The notes under the pieces were generated by a model that was not told where the DNA came from, did no database searches, and was given only the letters and a program-made list of their open reading frames with translations. Below, piece after piece: positions 1 to 9,052 of a DNA stretch of 15,178 nt. Origin of the DNA: Zopfochytrium polystomum (taxonomy: Eukaryota > Chytridiomycota > Chytridiomycetes > Chytridiales > Chytridiaceae); the NCBI GenBank assembly GCA_025765615.1, contig JAIVFJ010000682.1:1-15178 (forward strand), read 5' to 3'. The position numbers were made by a program, and so were the translations under genes. The number at the start of each line of letters is the position of its first letter. The first letter of the stretch is position 1.

Positions 1-49
1 GAGACCCGTCAAAAACCAGAGCATTCGCAAGAAAAAACGAGTGCATTCC

Positions 50-123
50 ACTCTGTTCTTTTTTTCAGTGATTTCGGGACCTCGAGACTCTGTCCTTTTT
101 TTCAGTGATTTCGGGACCTCCGC
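50..123. repeat. Tandem duplication, 2 x 37 bp
   Basis: Two adjacent copies (50-86 and 87-123) differ by only a few bases. Each contains a pyrimidine run followed by CAG (AG at 67-68 and 104-105) and then a shared TGATTTCGGGACCTC segment. The pyrimidine-CAG pattern looks like a 3' splice site, so the duplication creates two alternative acceptors 37 nt apart, which would give different reading frames. Whether either is used cannot be seen here. Confidence 0.8.
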
Positions 124-286
124 AGTCTGGTTCGTTCGTACTTGCGACTCCCACTCGTCTGAGAGCAATAGCAGTTCGACAGTTCCCCCGGAAAAAACCA
201 AGCTATCAGGTCACACAGGTCACACGCCTTCTTCATTGTTTTAGTCTTTCTTGAGGGGATGAACCGCTGGATCTATTTGCTTTCAG

Positions 287-985
287 CAGCGTCCCCGACC
301 CACGAACGCGACGATAGCTCAGTTGGGACCACTGATTGAGGCTAAGCTCGCCGCTGCTGGCGTCACCGAAGAATGTGACTGGATCAACATCACTCGATAC
401 GTCCTTTGTTGCTTCTTCAAAACACTCTTCAAAGAATATGAGGCTGGCGTGATGAAATACTATGAAGAAAGCTGGGTTGATTGCCAAATAACTCAAGAGC
501 AACGCAGAAAGGCGCTGGGTGATAAGTTTGTGACCCTATTCCGATCAGGGGATGTCTTGTACTTTGACGGACTGGCTGAAAGCACAACTTGCTACAAGGT
601 GATCTTCCAGCGTGATGTGGAAATCAACGTCACTGGAGTTGGATTCTACGCAAATATGGCCCCGGACGAGCGCACAGTTAACGACTCTTGCGAAGCGATT
701 AATGCAACCCCTGAGTCCTCTTTCATCCACCATTTCGCCCGCAAAGAAGATGCCGATTTTTTGGGGGGTAGCTCGATATCCTTTGGAGAAGTTTGTCAGA
801 GAGAAGATTGCAATCCTTTCGCTTCGAGATGAACGAGGCCATCGTTGAAGGAGACGCACAAATAGCGCACTTTGGCCTTGCTGTTGAGAACTCTGCCCTA
901 AGCACAGAAGGGCCATCTAACGACCGTCGCGGGACCTTTCCCTTTCTTTTCCTCGGGGCAGCCCGCTGCGCGGCAGGCTGCTAGG
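287..985 (+). CDS. Unidentified protein, incomplete, frame broken near 763
   Basis: I do not recognise this protein. An open frame runs from a good 3' splice site (TTTGCTTTCAG, ending 286) to a stop near 832. It encodes about 180 residues of balanced, protein-like composition (segments such as FFKTLFKEYEAG and YEESWVDCQITQEQRR). The segment after about 790 looks coding in a different frame (EMNEAIVEGDAQIAHFGLAVEN, as two overlapping pieces), ending with a TAG near 981-983. The two frames can be linked in either of two ways: by an unusually short 32-nt intron starting at the GTAGCT near 770, or by an indel in the T6G6 run at about 763-774. No start codon is evident. The upstream sequence from 106 to about 210 could be an earlier exon joined by a 77-nt intron (GTCACA...TTTCAG), in phase with this one, so the 5' end may lie outside the window. 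It could equally be a decayed gene. Confidence 0.4.
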
Positions 986-1330
986 CAACTTTTCCTTTCT
1001 AGGTCCTCCCCTTCCCTCGCTCGACCTTCCCTTTTCTCATTTCACTCCGGGTGGCCATCGGTCACCCCTAACCCTCGTTACTCCGTATCGCTCGGTGCTG
1101 GTTGCCCTGACCTCCATTACCTTCTCCCTCTCTGCTTGGCCCTCCATTATCTCCATTCTTTCCTGGATGTGATGACTGTGTGGAATGGTGGGCTGAGCAT
1201 TTGTTGCTTTTATTCTTCTAGGTTCAAGCTCAAATACTTCACTAAGAAGTTCACTTTGGTCTGCGGTGACATATTTGCAATGCAAGCCATCGTAACTTTC
1301 TCCGCCTTGCATCTTCCCTCCTGACTCTAC
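986..1330. other. Intergenic or undetermined stretch
   Basis: The first part (about 985-1170) is strongly pyrimidine-rich on the plus strand. At 1221 a TTATTCTTCTAG precedes a short open segment on plus (reading FKLKYFTKKFTLVCGD) that ends at a TGA near 1321-1323. The minus strand is also open here for about 90 codons. I cannot decide which strand, if either, is coding. Confidence 0.4.
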
Positions 1331-1338
1331 TCGGCGGA

Positions 1339-1344
1339 TATAAA
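1339..1344 (+). promoter_or_regulatory. TATA box candidate
   Basis: A perfect TATAAA lies about 300 nt upstream of the ATG at 1643. It is the only clear core-promoter element ahead of the ten-exon gene. If used, initiation would fall near 1370 and leave a 5' UTR of about 270 nt. Confidence 0.4.
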
Positions 1345-1642
1345 GCCTGAATTGAATCATGGGTTGGAAGAAACGCGTCGTCACGTTCGTTTGTCTTCGT
1401 GGATTTAGACACCCCCCAAAAGAAAGGAAAAAAAAAAAATTGCGGGCAGCTGTCAAATTCCTCGAAAGCCGCAATAATCGTCAAAAGAACGAAATTCTTC
1501 CACCTCCAGCCCGCCTGCGCTCTCGTCCACCACCCACCTTACCGCAACCAACCCCCTCACTCCCGGCTCTATCCTCACCCACTCGGCCAAGAAGTCAGCA
1601 GCGGGCCGCATTGGAGGGGCTCAACTATACGAGTCAACAATC

Positions 1643-4600
1643 ATGTCCTCCTCGTCTCCGTCAGCCCACACCGGATCCACTGCTGTCGCCGTCACCATGC
1701 CCGCCACCGCCCCGGCTACCCTCGCCACCTCCGCAGCCGCCACCGCCGCCACACAACCTGGCGCCAACTCCGCCGCGAGCCCTTCGCGCCCTGCAGCAGC
1801 GGCCGCCCAAACGCCCGCCGCGACCTTCCACGGCGGCATCCACACGATCCACCACTCGCAATTCGTCCGGACCGAGCCGAAGGAGGGCCCGCAACTCGGC
1901 GCCCAAGTCAAGCGGCTCATGCTCGAGGCGTCGCCCGCGCGCCTGTGCGAGTACGAGCCCGAAAAGGTCACGATCCGGACAGAGAGCAGGTGGATGGCGA
2001 GGGACGCCCGAACCGTTGCGGTGGAGCGCGTGCGGCGCAGGCAGGTGCTAATTATATTCCTAGTTTTATTCTGCGTGTGGGGCGTTTGAGGGAGAGAACT
2101 ATTGTGCGCTCGTACGCTTAACATCAACACAAAACCTTGAAGGACGTTTTTCGTTGCGGTTTCTGCTCCGACCCCAAAGAATCATATCGCCCGCTAGGTT
2201 TTCATCCTTTCCACTTTACCTGCATCATTGCTCTCTCTTGAAGCTTCGTCTTAAGCTGCTATTTGCCCCTAATCACAAAAAACCAAAATAGGCGACCCGA
2301 CGGTCGACTCGGACGCGCTCCTCTTCCAGTCTCTCAAAATTGACCCCGCCTCCGTTCAGCGAGCGACACACGCAAACGAAGATGAGGTCACCAGCAAAAA
2401 GCAGCACATCAACAGCGCCAAGATGAGGAGACAGTTATTAGGTACTGTCATGGCATCCGTTCGTTAAACTCACTAGATTCAAACGAAAGCATCGTCGTCT
2501 CGCCAGAGCAACGGTTTTAACCTTATAAAGTCAAAGCTGGCGAGGTCAAAGCAGCGGCTTCATGCAGTGAAGGTGCAGTTCATTAACGTTTTTCTACCGG
2601 ATACCGCTTTCATTTCGTAATCGATTTGAGCCATTCTTCTCGTCCAGTTTGGGATCCCATTTTTGCAAGTGTGCGATGACGAGGCGGATGCCACCACCCA
2701 GCAGAGCCGTAGAGCCAGTTCGGCAGGGAACCGAGATTCTGGTGAGAAGTCGGGAAGCTCTTGCTTTGCTGGGAGAGTTTGCGGTTAAAAACGTTGCCGA
2801 GTATTTTAAGACTTGCCATCCTCGCTCCTACTCTGCAGGTGTGATCGACTGGGCCAACCTTAAAATCGACGAAGAGAAGCAGAGCTACTACACCAATCTG
2901 GTTGAGAAGCATCGCGCAAACAGTGCCGATGGTTAGTGAATTACGAAAAATTTGCTCATTGCTCACGATTAATTCTCCGCCTCCGACCAACAACGACAAC
3001 AAAACTATCAGTTTCGCGTAGAAAACCAAAAACGGCCACTCTACCAACAAGGCCGGCGACAGTGGGGCCAGTCGGCTCGCGGTACGCACGGACCGCGACA
3101 CACGGTCGGGACGGCGGGCGAACAAAGTCACCCGCGGCTTCGGGACCGGGGTTTTCGCACGGCAGGGTCGACAGCACGAGGCGCCTGTCGACGGGCAGCG
3201 CCGTCACGGCGAAGGACAGTGCAGGTGAGTGATGAGAGCTGGTTTTCATTGCATTCATCTTTGTTTGGGCAGTGCTCGTCGCCGCCGAGTCGTCGGAAAG
3301 GCTGTTGGTAGCTGGAAGTGCGCATTTTGACCTCCTCTCCGTTCCTTTCCTCTCTCGTCCATCGCGCCATTTCAGACCATGAAAAGACAGGGCGCACTTC
3401 AGGCGGGCCACCTCCTCCGCCCAAGACGACACTGAAGAGGCACTCGATGCGGCAGCTGGAAGACGCGCTCGGGCTGCCACATAACGACATTCTTCAGGAG
3501 ACGGCCGAGCACGTAAATTTGCAATGCTGCACGTCGCTTTTCATGGACACCCCTCTCACATCATCGCACCTCCACCGCTCCTGCTTTCCTTTTCTTAGTT
3601 CTTTGGAACTCGTGACAAGATCTACGAGCAGCGTCAGCGACTAAACCAAATCCTTGCCGAGGACCTCGGCCGGTGGGTGTAAACCTTTGCCTTTGGCGTT
3701 GCTTTATAATGTCCCTTTTCCCTTCTTCCGTTCTAACGGACTGAACATCACTTTCTACTCCCAAACCTCCCAGGATGGATGCCCACCGCAAGCCCGAGCT
3801 CATCCGAAAATTCCACGCGTTCAAGCTCGGCACCGAGTCCGCGGCGCCCGCGACCTCGCCCGCTTCGTCGCACGGCAGCGGCTGCCGCAGTCGCAGCGCT
3901 GGCGGGAGGGGAGGGGGAGGCGGCAGCGCGTCGGCGTTCGTCGACGACATTGCTGTCATGCGGCAGCGCGCGGCGCTGCAGCGGCGCGCGGAGCGCGGGC
4001 GCCTCCTGCGCGAGCACCCGTGGTACCGCGACCCTCGTTGCCAAGGTGCGCGCCGCGGCGGGGCCGGCGGCGGCTGCGGCGGCCGCGGCGGGCGCGGGCG
4101 GGAACAACGGCGTTGGCGGGGCGGCGGGCGGCAGCGGGGCGGGCGTCGCTGCGGCCGGGGCGGGAGGCGCCGTTAACGGCGGTGGTGGAGGGGTGGGTGT
4201 GGGTATGGGGGTGGGCGGCGGTGGTGTGGTGCTGGGAGCGGTTGCGGCGCACAAGGGGAGCAAGATTCGGAGCACGAGGGAGGCCGTCTCGAGGAAAGTC
4301 GCCGTTGGTGGTGGGGGCGGCAGAGTCGGGGGCGGCGGAGGCGACGGTGCAGGAGCAAAGGGGTTAACGGAACTGGAGGAATTGCTGCTCAACCGGATTC
4401 GCTGGTGAGCTCCCAACCCCTACTTCGTAGCTCGCTGTTTCCTTGACCTCCCTCGGTCGATTCTGGGTGTGCTTTATTCTAAAAGCTTTCACTTCCCAGC
4501 AAAATCGAAGACCGCCAACCTTTCTCGCAGAGCGCGCTCATCCAAATTATGAAGCTAATCCCCCCAAGCGACTTTATGAACGACGAGGTCCAGCGAATTA

Positions 4601-4689
4601 TGCGATTCGTCAAGGTTCATGAAGGAATTTCCGAGAGAGAGTATCTCGAGGCTGTCGAGCTGGCCGGCCACGTCATCGAGCACGTCTGA
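1643..4689 (+). CDS. Unknown ten-exon gene, about 635 aa
   Basis: I do not recognise the family. Exons chosen from GT-AG sites with matching phases are 1643-2044, 2330-2441, 2490-2572, 2648-2741, 2839-2931, 3012-3224, 3376-3512, 3599-3672, 3774-4404 and 4500-4689 (TGA). Introns are 48-285 nt. The N-terminus is a low-complexity Ser/Ala/Pro/Thr region of about 65 residues, followed by a charged segment (PKEGPQLGAQVKRLMLEASP). The middle holds a basic Ser-rich region (RRLSTGSAVTAKDSA, a plausible phosphorylation site) and a PPPPP run. A probable helical or coiled stretch (DKIYEQRQRLNQILAEDLGR) is followed by KPELIRKFHAFK, a Gly/Ala tract and a conserved-looking acidic/hydrophobic C-terminus (HEGISEREYLEAVELAGHV). 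The ninth exon starts in one frame and ends in another, so it holds either a further intron (donor at 4046, acceptor at 4166, 4190 or 4238, all in phase) or an indel. There is no signal peptide or membrane segment. It is probably nuclear or cytosolic. Confidence 0.75.
4046..4350 (+). repeat. GC-rich Gly/Ala-coding low-complexity tract
   Basis: Dense GGC/GCG/GGT triplets give alternating Ala and Gly runs when read in the frame that continues to LTELEELLLNRIR. GC content is visibly far above the flanks. The frame of the ninth exon changes within or just before this tract. The minus strand is also open here (Pro/Ala-rich), but that is a by-product of composition. Confidence 0.7.
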
Positions 4690-4699
4690 GTTCTTCAAC

Positions 4700-4705
4700 A
4701 ATAAA
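4700..4705 (+). terminator. Poly(A) signal AATAAA
   Basis: AATAAA lies 11 nt after the TGA of the ten-exon gene. The convergent palmitoyltransferase gene ends at 4826, so both 3' UTRs must share or overlap a gap of about 136 bp. Confidence 0.6.
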
Positions 4706-4825
4706 AATAATGAAAAGCGCTCGGACAAGCAAGATCATTTGGACTTTTTTCTTAGAAAAAAATCTGGTCGCGCCAGCTCACAGTCGAATATCTAGAGTAT
4801 AGCACAGAGCAGCAAACAGGCTGCA

Positions 4826-7174
4826 TCACAGGAAATCATCGTCGCTCTGGTGGTCTCGGTACGGTGATCGCCCGCCATCAACGTATCGCCGGTTTTCGAA
4901 GCTGGAAAGACCAAAAGATTAGAAGAGCGATAAATGGTGGAAAATAGACTAAGTGGCCAATTAAAAGAACGGCCAAACCTTGGATCAATCGGGCGGCAGT
5001 ATATCCATCTGAGGTTTGCTCCAACGCTCCCCAAGTGGAACGGATGCCGGTTGGATCGCTCTCCTGCACCGGCTTCCACGTCATCTTGTCCGTACCGTCT
5101 ATTCCGTATCTTACCACCCCGAAAGAATTCGTAAGACAAAACAAGTAGGACAAATGGTGTTTCCTAAAGCTCACCTCCTCGTGCGTTGTCAGATTCTGCC
5201 CCGACAGCCACAAGTGATACCCAAGAAGACTGGACAAACTCAAAAACAAGCCGCCACTAAGAAGAGCAATGACGAAAAGCGCAGGGGTTTCGGCGATAGA
5301 ATCGAACACGGATCCACTATCTGGCTCTCGCAAAACGATGGTTGCGATAGAGCCGGCAAAGACGAAAATGTCGAGCAAGGAAGTGGTGAGAAGGAAAGCA
5401 ACGAAGAACCGATAGTTGCGTTTGCCAATGCAGTTTCCCTTAAGTAAACCGACAGTAGAAAAGGAAGAAAGAAATGAGATCGCGAAAGACGGACTGCCGG
5501 AGACAGCTTCAACTACTCACCGTCCACGGACAGTGATGATCATGAACCTGCAGTTCTGTGAGCTTTACACAAATGAAGACCTTTTTGACACTTACATCTA
5601 CGCACCGATCACAAACATAACAGTGAGCTGCTCTCGGCGTCCGCCAGATCAGGCACGACTGGCAGTACTTCAGCTTCATCTCTACGCCATTTACAGACAC
5701 CACACGAGCTTCAGGGAGAAGAGGAACGCCGGGAGTTTGGTTCACCACCGGCCCTGGAACAGACGGCGCCTGGTTTGCATCAAATCCTATGAACGGATAA
5801 CCGTGCGGAAGCGGTTGGTCGCGAGGTTGCTCTACTGCGGGCGAGAGTTCAATTTTTTGGTTCTGAGAAACGGACGAAGCGGGAGAGAGCGGTTCGATAG
5901 CAGGCTGAACTACTGTCAAGTGGGCCGACTGAAATTCTGAAGAATCACTGCTGAAAGGGTCCGCCCGATGCTGTTCGACTGTGCGCAACGGAACGTCTCT
6001 TACAGCCGTAAGGGCCGAATCGCGACCATTACTTTCAGCAGTGGCTGCAAACGACGATAGCGAGGTTACCGGCGTCGCTGAGGGAAGGTCAGCCTGTGGA
6101 ATATCCTGTTGCTTTATGGATTTACACGACTCGTCGGTGCCAAAATCTAGGACGAGACTCACTGGAAACTCTTGTGCCTGGTTCGACATCGGTCCTTCAA
6201 CAGTGTGATTCGGGTAAGCGTGAACAAAGACTGGCAAGAATCCTGGGTCCATGAAACTGGTTTTGAATAGGTAGAGGAGCGAGAGATACAGCAATAACCC
6301 AAATACAGCTGCTAATGCCGGAGAAGATCGGCCGACAAGGGTCGGCATGCTTTGGGTGTGTGAGTCAGCTTTGAAGAAACAGTGGGCAGCGTGTTTACCA
6401 GTAAACGGCGAAAAGAGCAGAGATCCCAATAATCAAAATGATCGACACGCCAAAGAAGCCAGCATCATTCCTCAAAACCAGCCACTTGAGAAATGGAAGG
6501 GCACCTTTGTCGCCGCCACGAAACAGGATGCGATCTCGGGCACCGTCGTCGACATAGAAGCCCGCTCTCCGCAGCTCCCGCCGCCTCCTGAGTGCGATGG
6601 CACGTGAACGGCGACCGACACCATGCGGCGTTGGCCCGTCAAAGTAATGTTGGTTATGACCCGGGGCAAATGATGTGCTTGGTGGTATTGCCGGGTGAGG
6701 ATTCGAAGACGGACCTGCAGGATCGATGAGGAACGTTGCTGGAGCCGTAATGGCGGAAGTGACTGCTGGGGTTGCGGAAGCTGCAGCGAGGGGAGTTGCT
6801 GGAGATGATGGCAGCATTGAGGCAGAAGGAGTGGCAAGGGGGCGATTCTCTGTTTGGCTTGCAATGCTCCCGCCAACGGCCTTGATCGGAAGGTGCGCGC
6901 CGACTGAATCAGTATGAAACGAGCGAGAGTCCGCCGATGGGTGGAACATTGTGGAGGCGATCGATGCAGCGTTGTTGCTGGTTGCAGATGAGGAGAAGGA
7001 CAGCAGGGTGGGCGATGGGGTTGGTGCCAGGGCGGATGCTGCCTGGCGAGGAATAGACGGCGACGGTGAGGGCGATACCGAGACCAACATCGAATCTCCG
7101 GCGCCGCCGCCGCCGTCGCCGTCGCCGTTTCCGAGCACCAAGGTGGCGGTGGCGAACTCGCCTCCACTGGCCAT
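4826..7174 (-). CDS. ERF2: Erf2-type DHHC protein S-acyltransferase
   Basis: This enzyme transfers palmitate to cysteines of membrane proteins; yeast Erf2, with Erf4, acts on Ras at the ER. Exons, all in phase, are 7174-6399, 6349-5596, 5547-5521, 5438-5175, 5109-4979 and 4901-4826, giving 675 aa. Introns are 49, 48, 82, 65 and 77 nt. Residues 1 to about 235 are Ser/Ala/Pro-rich. Paired membrane segments at about 240-260 and 269-290 are followed by the DPG motif (TSFMDPGFLP). The Cys-rich domain follows (KYCQSCLIWRTPRAAHCYVC, DRCVD), then DHHC at 513-516 with catalytic Cys516, then GNCIGKRNYRFF. Membrane segments 3 and 4 come next, then TTHEE at 603-607 and the HPFHLGSV...NLRW (PaCCT-like) motif. 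The acidic tail ends SDDDFL. The start ATG at 7174 has A at -3 and G at +4; an upstream in-frame ATG exists at 7249. About 210 residues separate DPG from the Cys-rich domain, which is long for the family. The last intron has a weak donor (GTTTGG). Without that intron the frame ends at 4792 with a less convincing tail. Confidence 0.92.
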
Positions 7175-7379
7175 AATGACTGTTGACAAGTTAGGCAGAC
7201 AAGACGGAAACCAAAGTGGATGGTTATCAGCAGCCCAAGAGCACAACAAAACTGCGATATTTTTTCTACACGTATGTACAGCCTCTTTTTATCAGAGGAT
7301 CCAGTCTTCTTGCTTGGTTGCAAAGATGGTTTGTCTTGAGGCTAAGAGTTTAGCAGATTTGCACAGCTATCCAAACCCC

Positions 7380-7640
7380 AACCTGGATATTCCAGGGTAG
7401 GTTGGAGGGAACACTTTCAAACCTGGAGCGGGTTAGGTTCAAGATAGAATAAGGTTGTGTAGAAGAATATTTTAACCTCGGTTAAACCGAGATTTAATGG
7501 CAAAAATGCCAGTTTAGGTTAGGTTAGAAACCTCTTGGAGGTTTTGCGGGTTTCATGAATTTCAGGTTTGCATAAGGATAAGGTTAGGGGATCCTTTTCG
7601 TTGGGTTGAAACAGCTTTGATCTAACCCAACTTAACCCCC
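7380..7640. repeat. Degenerate GGTTA/AACCT repeat region
   Basis: Many imperfect GGTTAGGTT, AACCT and GGTTTG units are scattered over about 260 bp, with short dyads: CTCGGTT-A-AACCGAG near 7477-7491, and GTTGGGTT (7600-7607) with AACCCAAC (7624-7631). This lies upstream of the palmitoyltransferase start. It resembles decayed telomere-like or minisatellite sequence. It has no clean period and I see no coding potential. Confidence 0.5.
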
Positions 7641-7760
7641 GAGCCTTAATTTACGCTTCCACCCAACAAAATCATTTTGCCAAAGCGGACCAAGAGCGTG
7701 TCAGCGCGTGCCTGTCTCCACACTAGACAGACTTCGCGTCCTTCAAAGGCCCACACCGAC

Positions 7761-7998
7761 CACATTGGAGAGAGACTGTCGACATCCCTGTTTGTTCCCC
7801 GCCAGCAAGAGGCACAAGACGGACCTGAACCTGTTGTGACTGTCAGTTATCGTTCTCACAATGTCCATGGGAGAGCAAGCCACTGCCAATGCAGACCTGG
7901 GTGCTGGCTTGCAGTGTTGACAAACACTCCAAGTATTAAGTGGAATGGAAACCTGGTGTTAACAGTTTTCCCCCTCCTCTGCTCAAGCAGATGTTTCC
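7761..7998 (+). pseudogene. Left-arm copy, truncated and frameshifted
   Basis: Reading right from 7764, this copy encodes RLSTSLFVPRQQEAQDG, then EPVVTVSYRSHN, matching the right-arm copy (RLSTVPLFAI...RQEAQDG, PIVTVSYRSHN). After the shared HG the two diverge, because this copy has one fewer base in the G run near 7870. The frame then continues into the spacer and ends in the right arm. Nothing upstream of about 7760 matches the other copy. It has no counterpart of the 49-nt insert seen on the right, as if the insert were an intron absent or removed here. The function of the family is unknown to me. Confidence 0.5.
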
Positions 7999-8249
7999 GT
8001 TCCACTTAATACTTGGAGTATTTGTCAACAGGGCAAGCCAGCGCCTGGGTCTGCACTGGCAGTGGCTGTATCTCCCCATGGGCATTGTGAGAACGATAAC
8101 TGACAGTCACAATAGGTTTGGGTCCATCTTGTGCCTCTTGCCGCTAACCAGTCAGTTCCACCTAACAAAGGGAAAGCGTCGCCCCGTCCAACGTCTTTCC
8201 TGCAAATAGCAAACAGCGGAACCGTGGAAAGTCTCGCTCTCTGTGCAAT
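7761..8249. repeat. Large diverged inverted repeat (hairpin-forming)
   Basis: The left arm (about 7761-7957) is closely similar to the reverse complement of the right arm (about 7988-8249), with a spacer of about 30 bp. Long matching blocks include TGACTGTCAGTTATCGTTCT (left) and CTCCAAGTATTAAGTGGAA (left), each found inverted on the right. The right arm carries about 49 nt of extra sequence at 8144-8192. The mismatches show this is an old duplication rather than an assembly fold-back, which would be near-identical. Both arms carry related coding sequence running towards the centre. Convergent transcripts, or a read-through RNA, would form a long duplex. Confidence 0.85.
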
Positions 8250-8426
8250 AGAAAAGTTTTGAGGAAAGGCAGCACCATTTTCAAGTTCTATTTTCTCAAT
8301 CAGGACTGATCCGGTCCTCCCTCGGCTCAAGAAATTCTTTTGAAGGTTAGAAGGCTTTAACTCTGTTTCCAAATCCGCACAACCTGTTGGCACAGCCTGA
8401 GAGTCGTTCGTGCTCGCTGCCGCCAC
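8006..8426 (-). CDS. Right-arm copy, unknown protein, one 49-nt intron
   Basis: I do not recognise this protein. Exons 8426-8193 and 8143-8006 join in phase 0 around a 49-nt intron (GTTGGA...GGTTAG), the same size as introns in the neighbouring palmitoyltransferase gene. The 5' part includes DLETELKPSNLQKNFLSRGR and VLIEKIELENGAAFPQN. The 3' exon encodes RQEAQDGPKPIVTVSYRSHN and ends KYSKY. There is no ATG at the 5' end: the given start is only the limit of the clear frame (a GTG), so an upstream exon is missing or the gene is decayed. If the insert is not an intron, the frame instead runs on through the insert to a stop near 8025. The left-arm copy supports the spliced reading because its protein matches directly across the junction. 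Confidence 0.4.
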
Positions 8427-8632
8427 TGCTGCCTCAGATTATGATCCAATCGTGAAGCTGAGGTCCAGTGACTTTTGTCCAGGCTAGCCAGGCACTTTGC
8501 TTTTTGCAGTGTCAGTGTTCAGCTTGAATATGTGGAGCGGTAGCATCGAATGGAGTCCTGTGCAGGCTGTGAGGACGACAGGCTGTCAAGCCTGTGACCT
8601 CAAATAAATTAAGTGTATACCCACTTTTTAAC

Positions 8633-8653
8633 TGGTAATTGTGAGGATTACCA
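8633..8653. other. Perfect hairpin, 7-bp stem
   Basis: TGGTAAT (8633-8639) and ATTACCA (8647-8653) pair perfectly around a 7-nt loop. It sits 8 bp before a second perfect hairpin. An AATAAA lies just upstream at about 8603. Confidence 0.5.
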
Positions 8654-8661
8654 TCTCGACC

Positions 8662-8683
8662 CACGTTTTGCTGGCAAAACGTG
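8662..8683. other. Perfect hairpin, 9-bp stem, 4-nt loop
   Basis: CACGTTTTG (8662-8670) and CAAAACGTG (8675-8683) pair perfectly around CTGG. It could be a structured-RNA element, a protein-binding dyad or a transposon-end remnant. No T run follows to suggest Pol III termination. Confidence 0.5.
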
Positions 8684-8837
8684 ACTAGGCTTGGATTCCT
8701 ACTCTTTTATTATTTACTGGGTTTCCACACGGCCTCTGACTGGCTCCATCTGTCTGCCTCTGAGCTCCACTATTATTATTTATTATTGGCGATGTTGCAG
8801 ACAGAAAGAGTTAGTCTTGATTCTAATTTTGATACAA

Positions 8838-8868
8838 GGCTCCCTTGCTCGGTGGTTAGAGCACTCCC
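8838..8868 (+). other. tRNA-like 5' half (A-box region)
   Basis: The order is GGCTCCC, TT, then a D-arm GCTC-GGTGGTTA-GAGC, then A and CTCCC. This matches the 5' half of a tRNA, including the A-box and the GGTGGTTA D loop. The pairing anticodon arm, the GGTTCGA B-box and a complementary acceptor 3' strand are not found downstream. It is therefore a tRNA fragment or a tRNA-derived SINE head, not an intact tRNA gene. Confidence 0.4.
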
Positions 8869-9052
8869 TTCAATTGATGGCTCCTCACTTTTGGAAATGA
8901 CTTTGGACTGAAATACTTCTGCCTTTGGTCTGAGTGTGAGAGTCTTCTCTTTGTGTGTAGTAAGAGAGTTTCTTTGTGTTTCTTGGGCTTCTTAAGACTC
9001 CAAATACATTGTCCTGTCTAGTGATCCCTAGACATCTCCTTTTTGCCCCTTT

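Noticed and set aside
310..345. tRNA-like GCTCAGTTGGGA segment
   Set aside because: The D stem cannot close (CCAC instead of GAGC) and no B-box follows; the sequence is better explained as part of an open coding frame.
1037..1474. Minus-strand open frame of 145 codons
   Set aside because: The middle is fairly protein-like, but it has no splice context, start or stop that fits a gene and it overlaps the TATA box region; strand cannot be decided.
3748..4416. Minus-strand Pro/Ala-rich open frame
   Set aside because: It arises from the GC-rich Gly/Ala tract of the plus-strand gene and has no independent support.
4792..4900. Alternative read-through C-terminus of the palmitoyltransferase
   Set aside because: Splicing at 4978-4902 gives a more typical tail after CRPIDP; the unspliced tail is hydrophobic/Ser-rich, though the weak donor leaves some doubt.
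7761..8249. CRISPR array or programmed tandem array
   Set aside because: The repeat is a single inverted pair with no regularly spaced short repeats, and the genome is eukaryotic.
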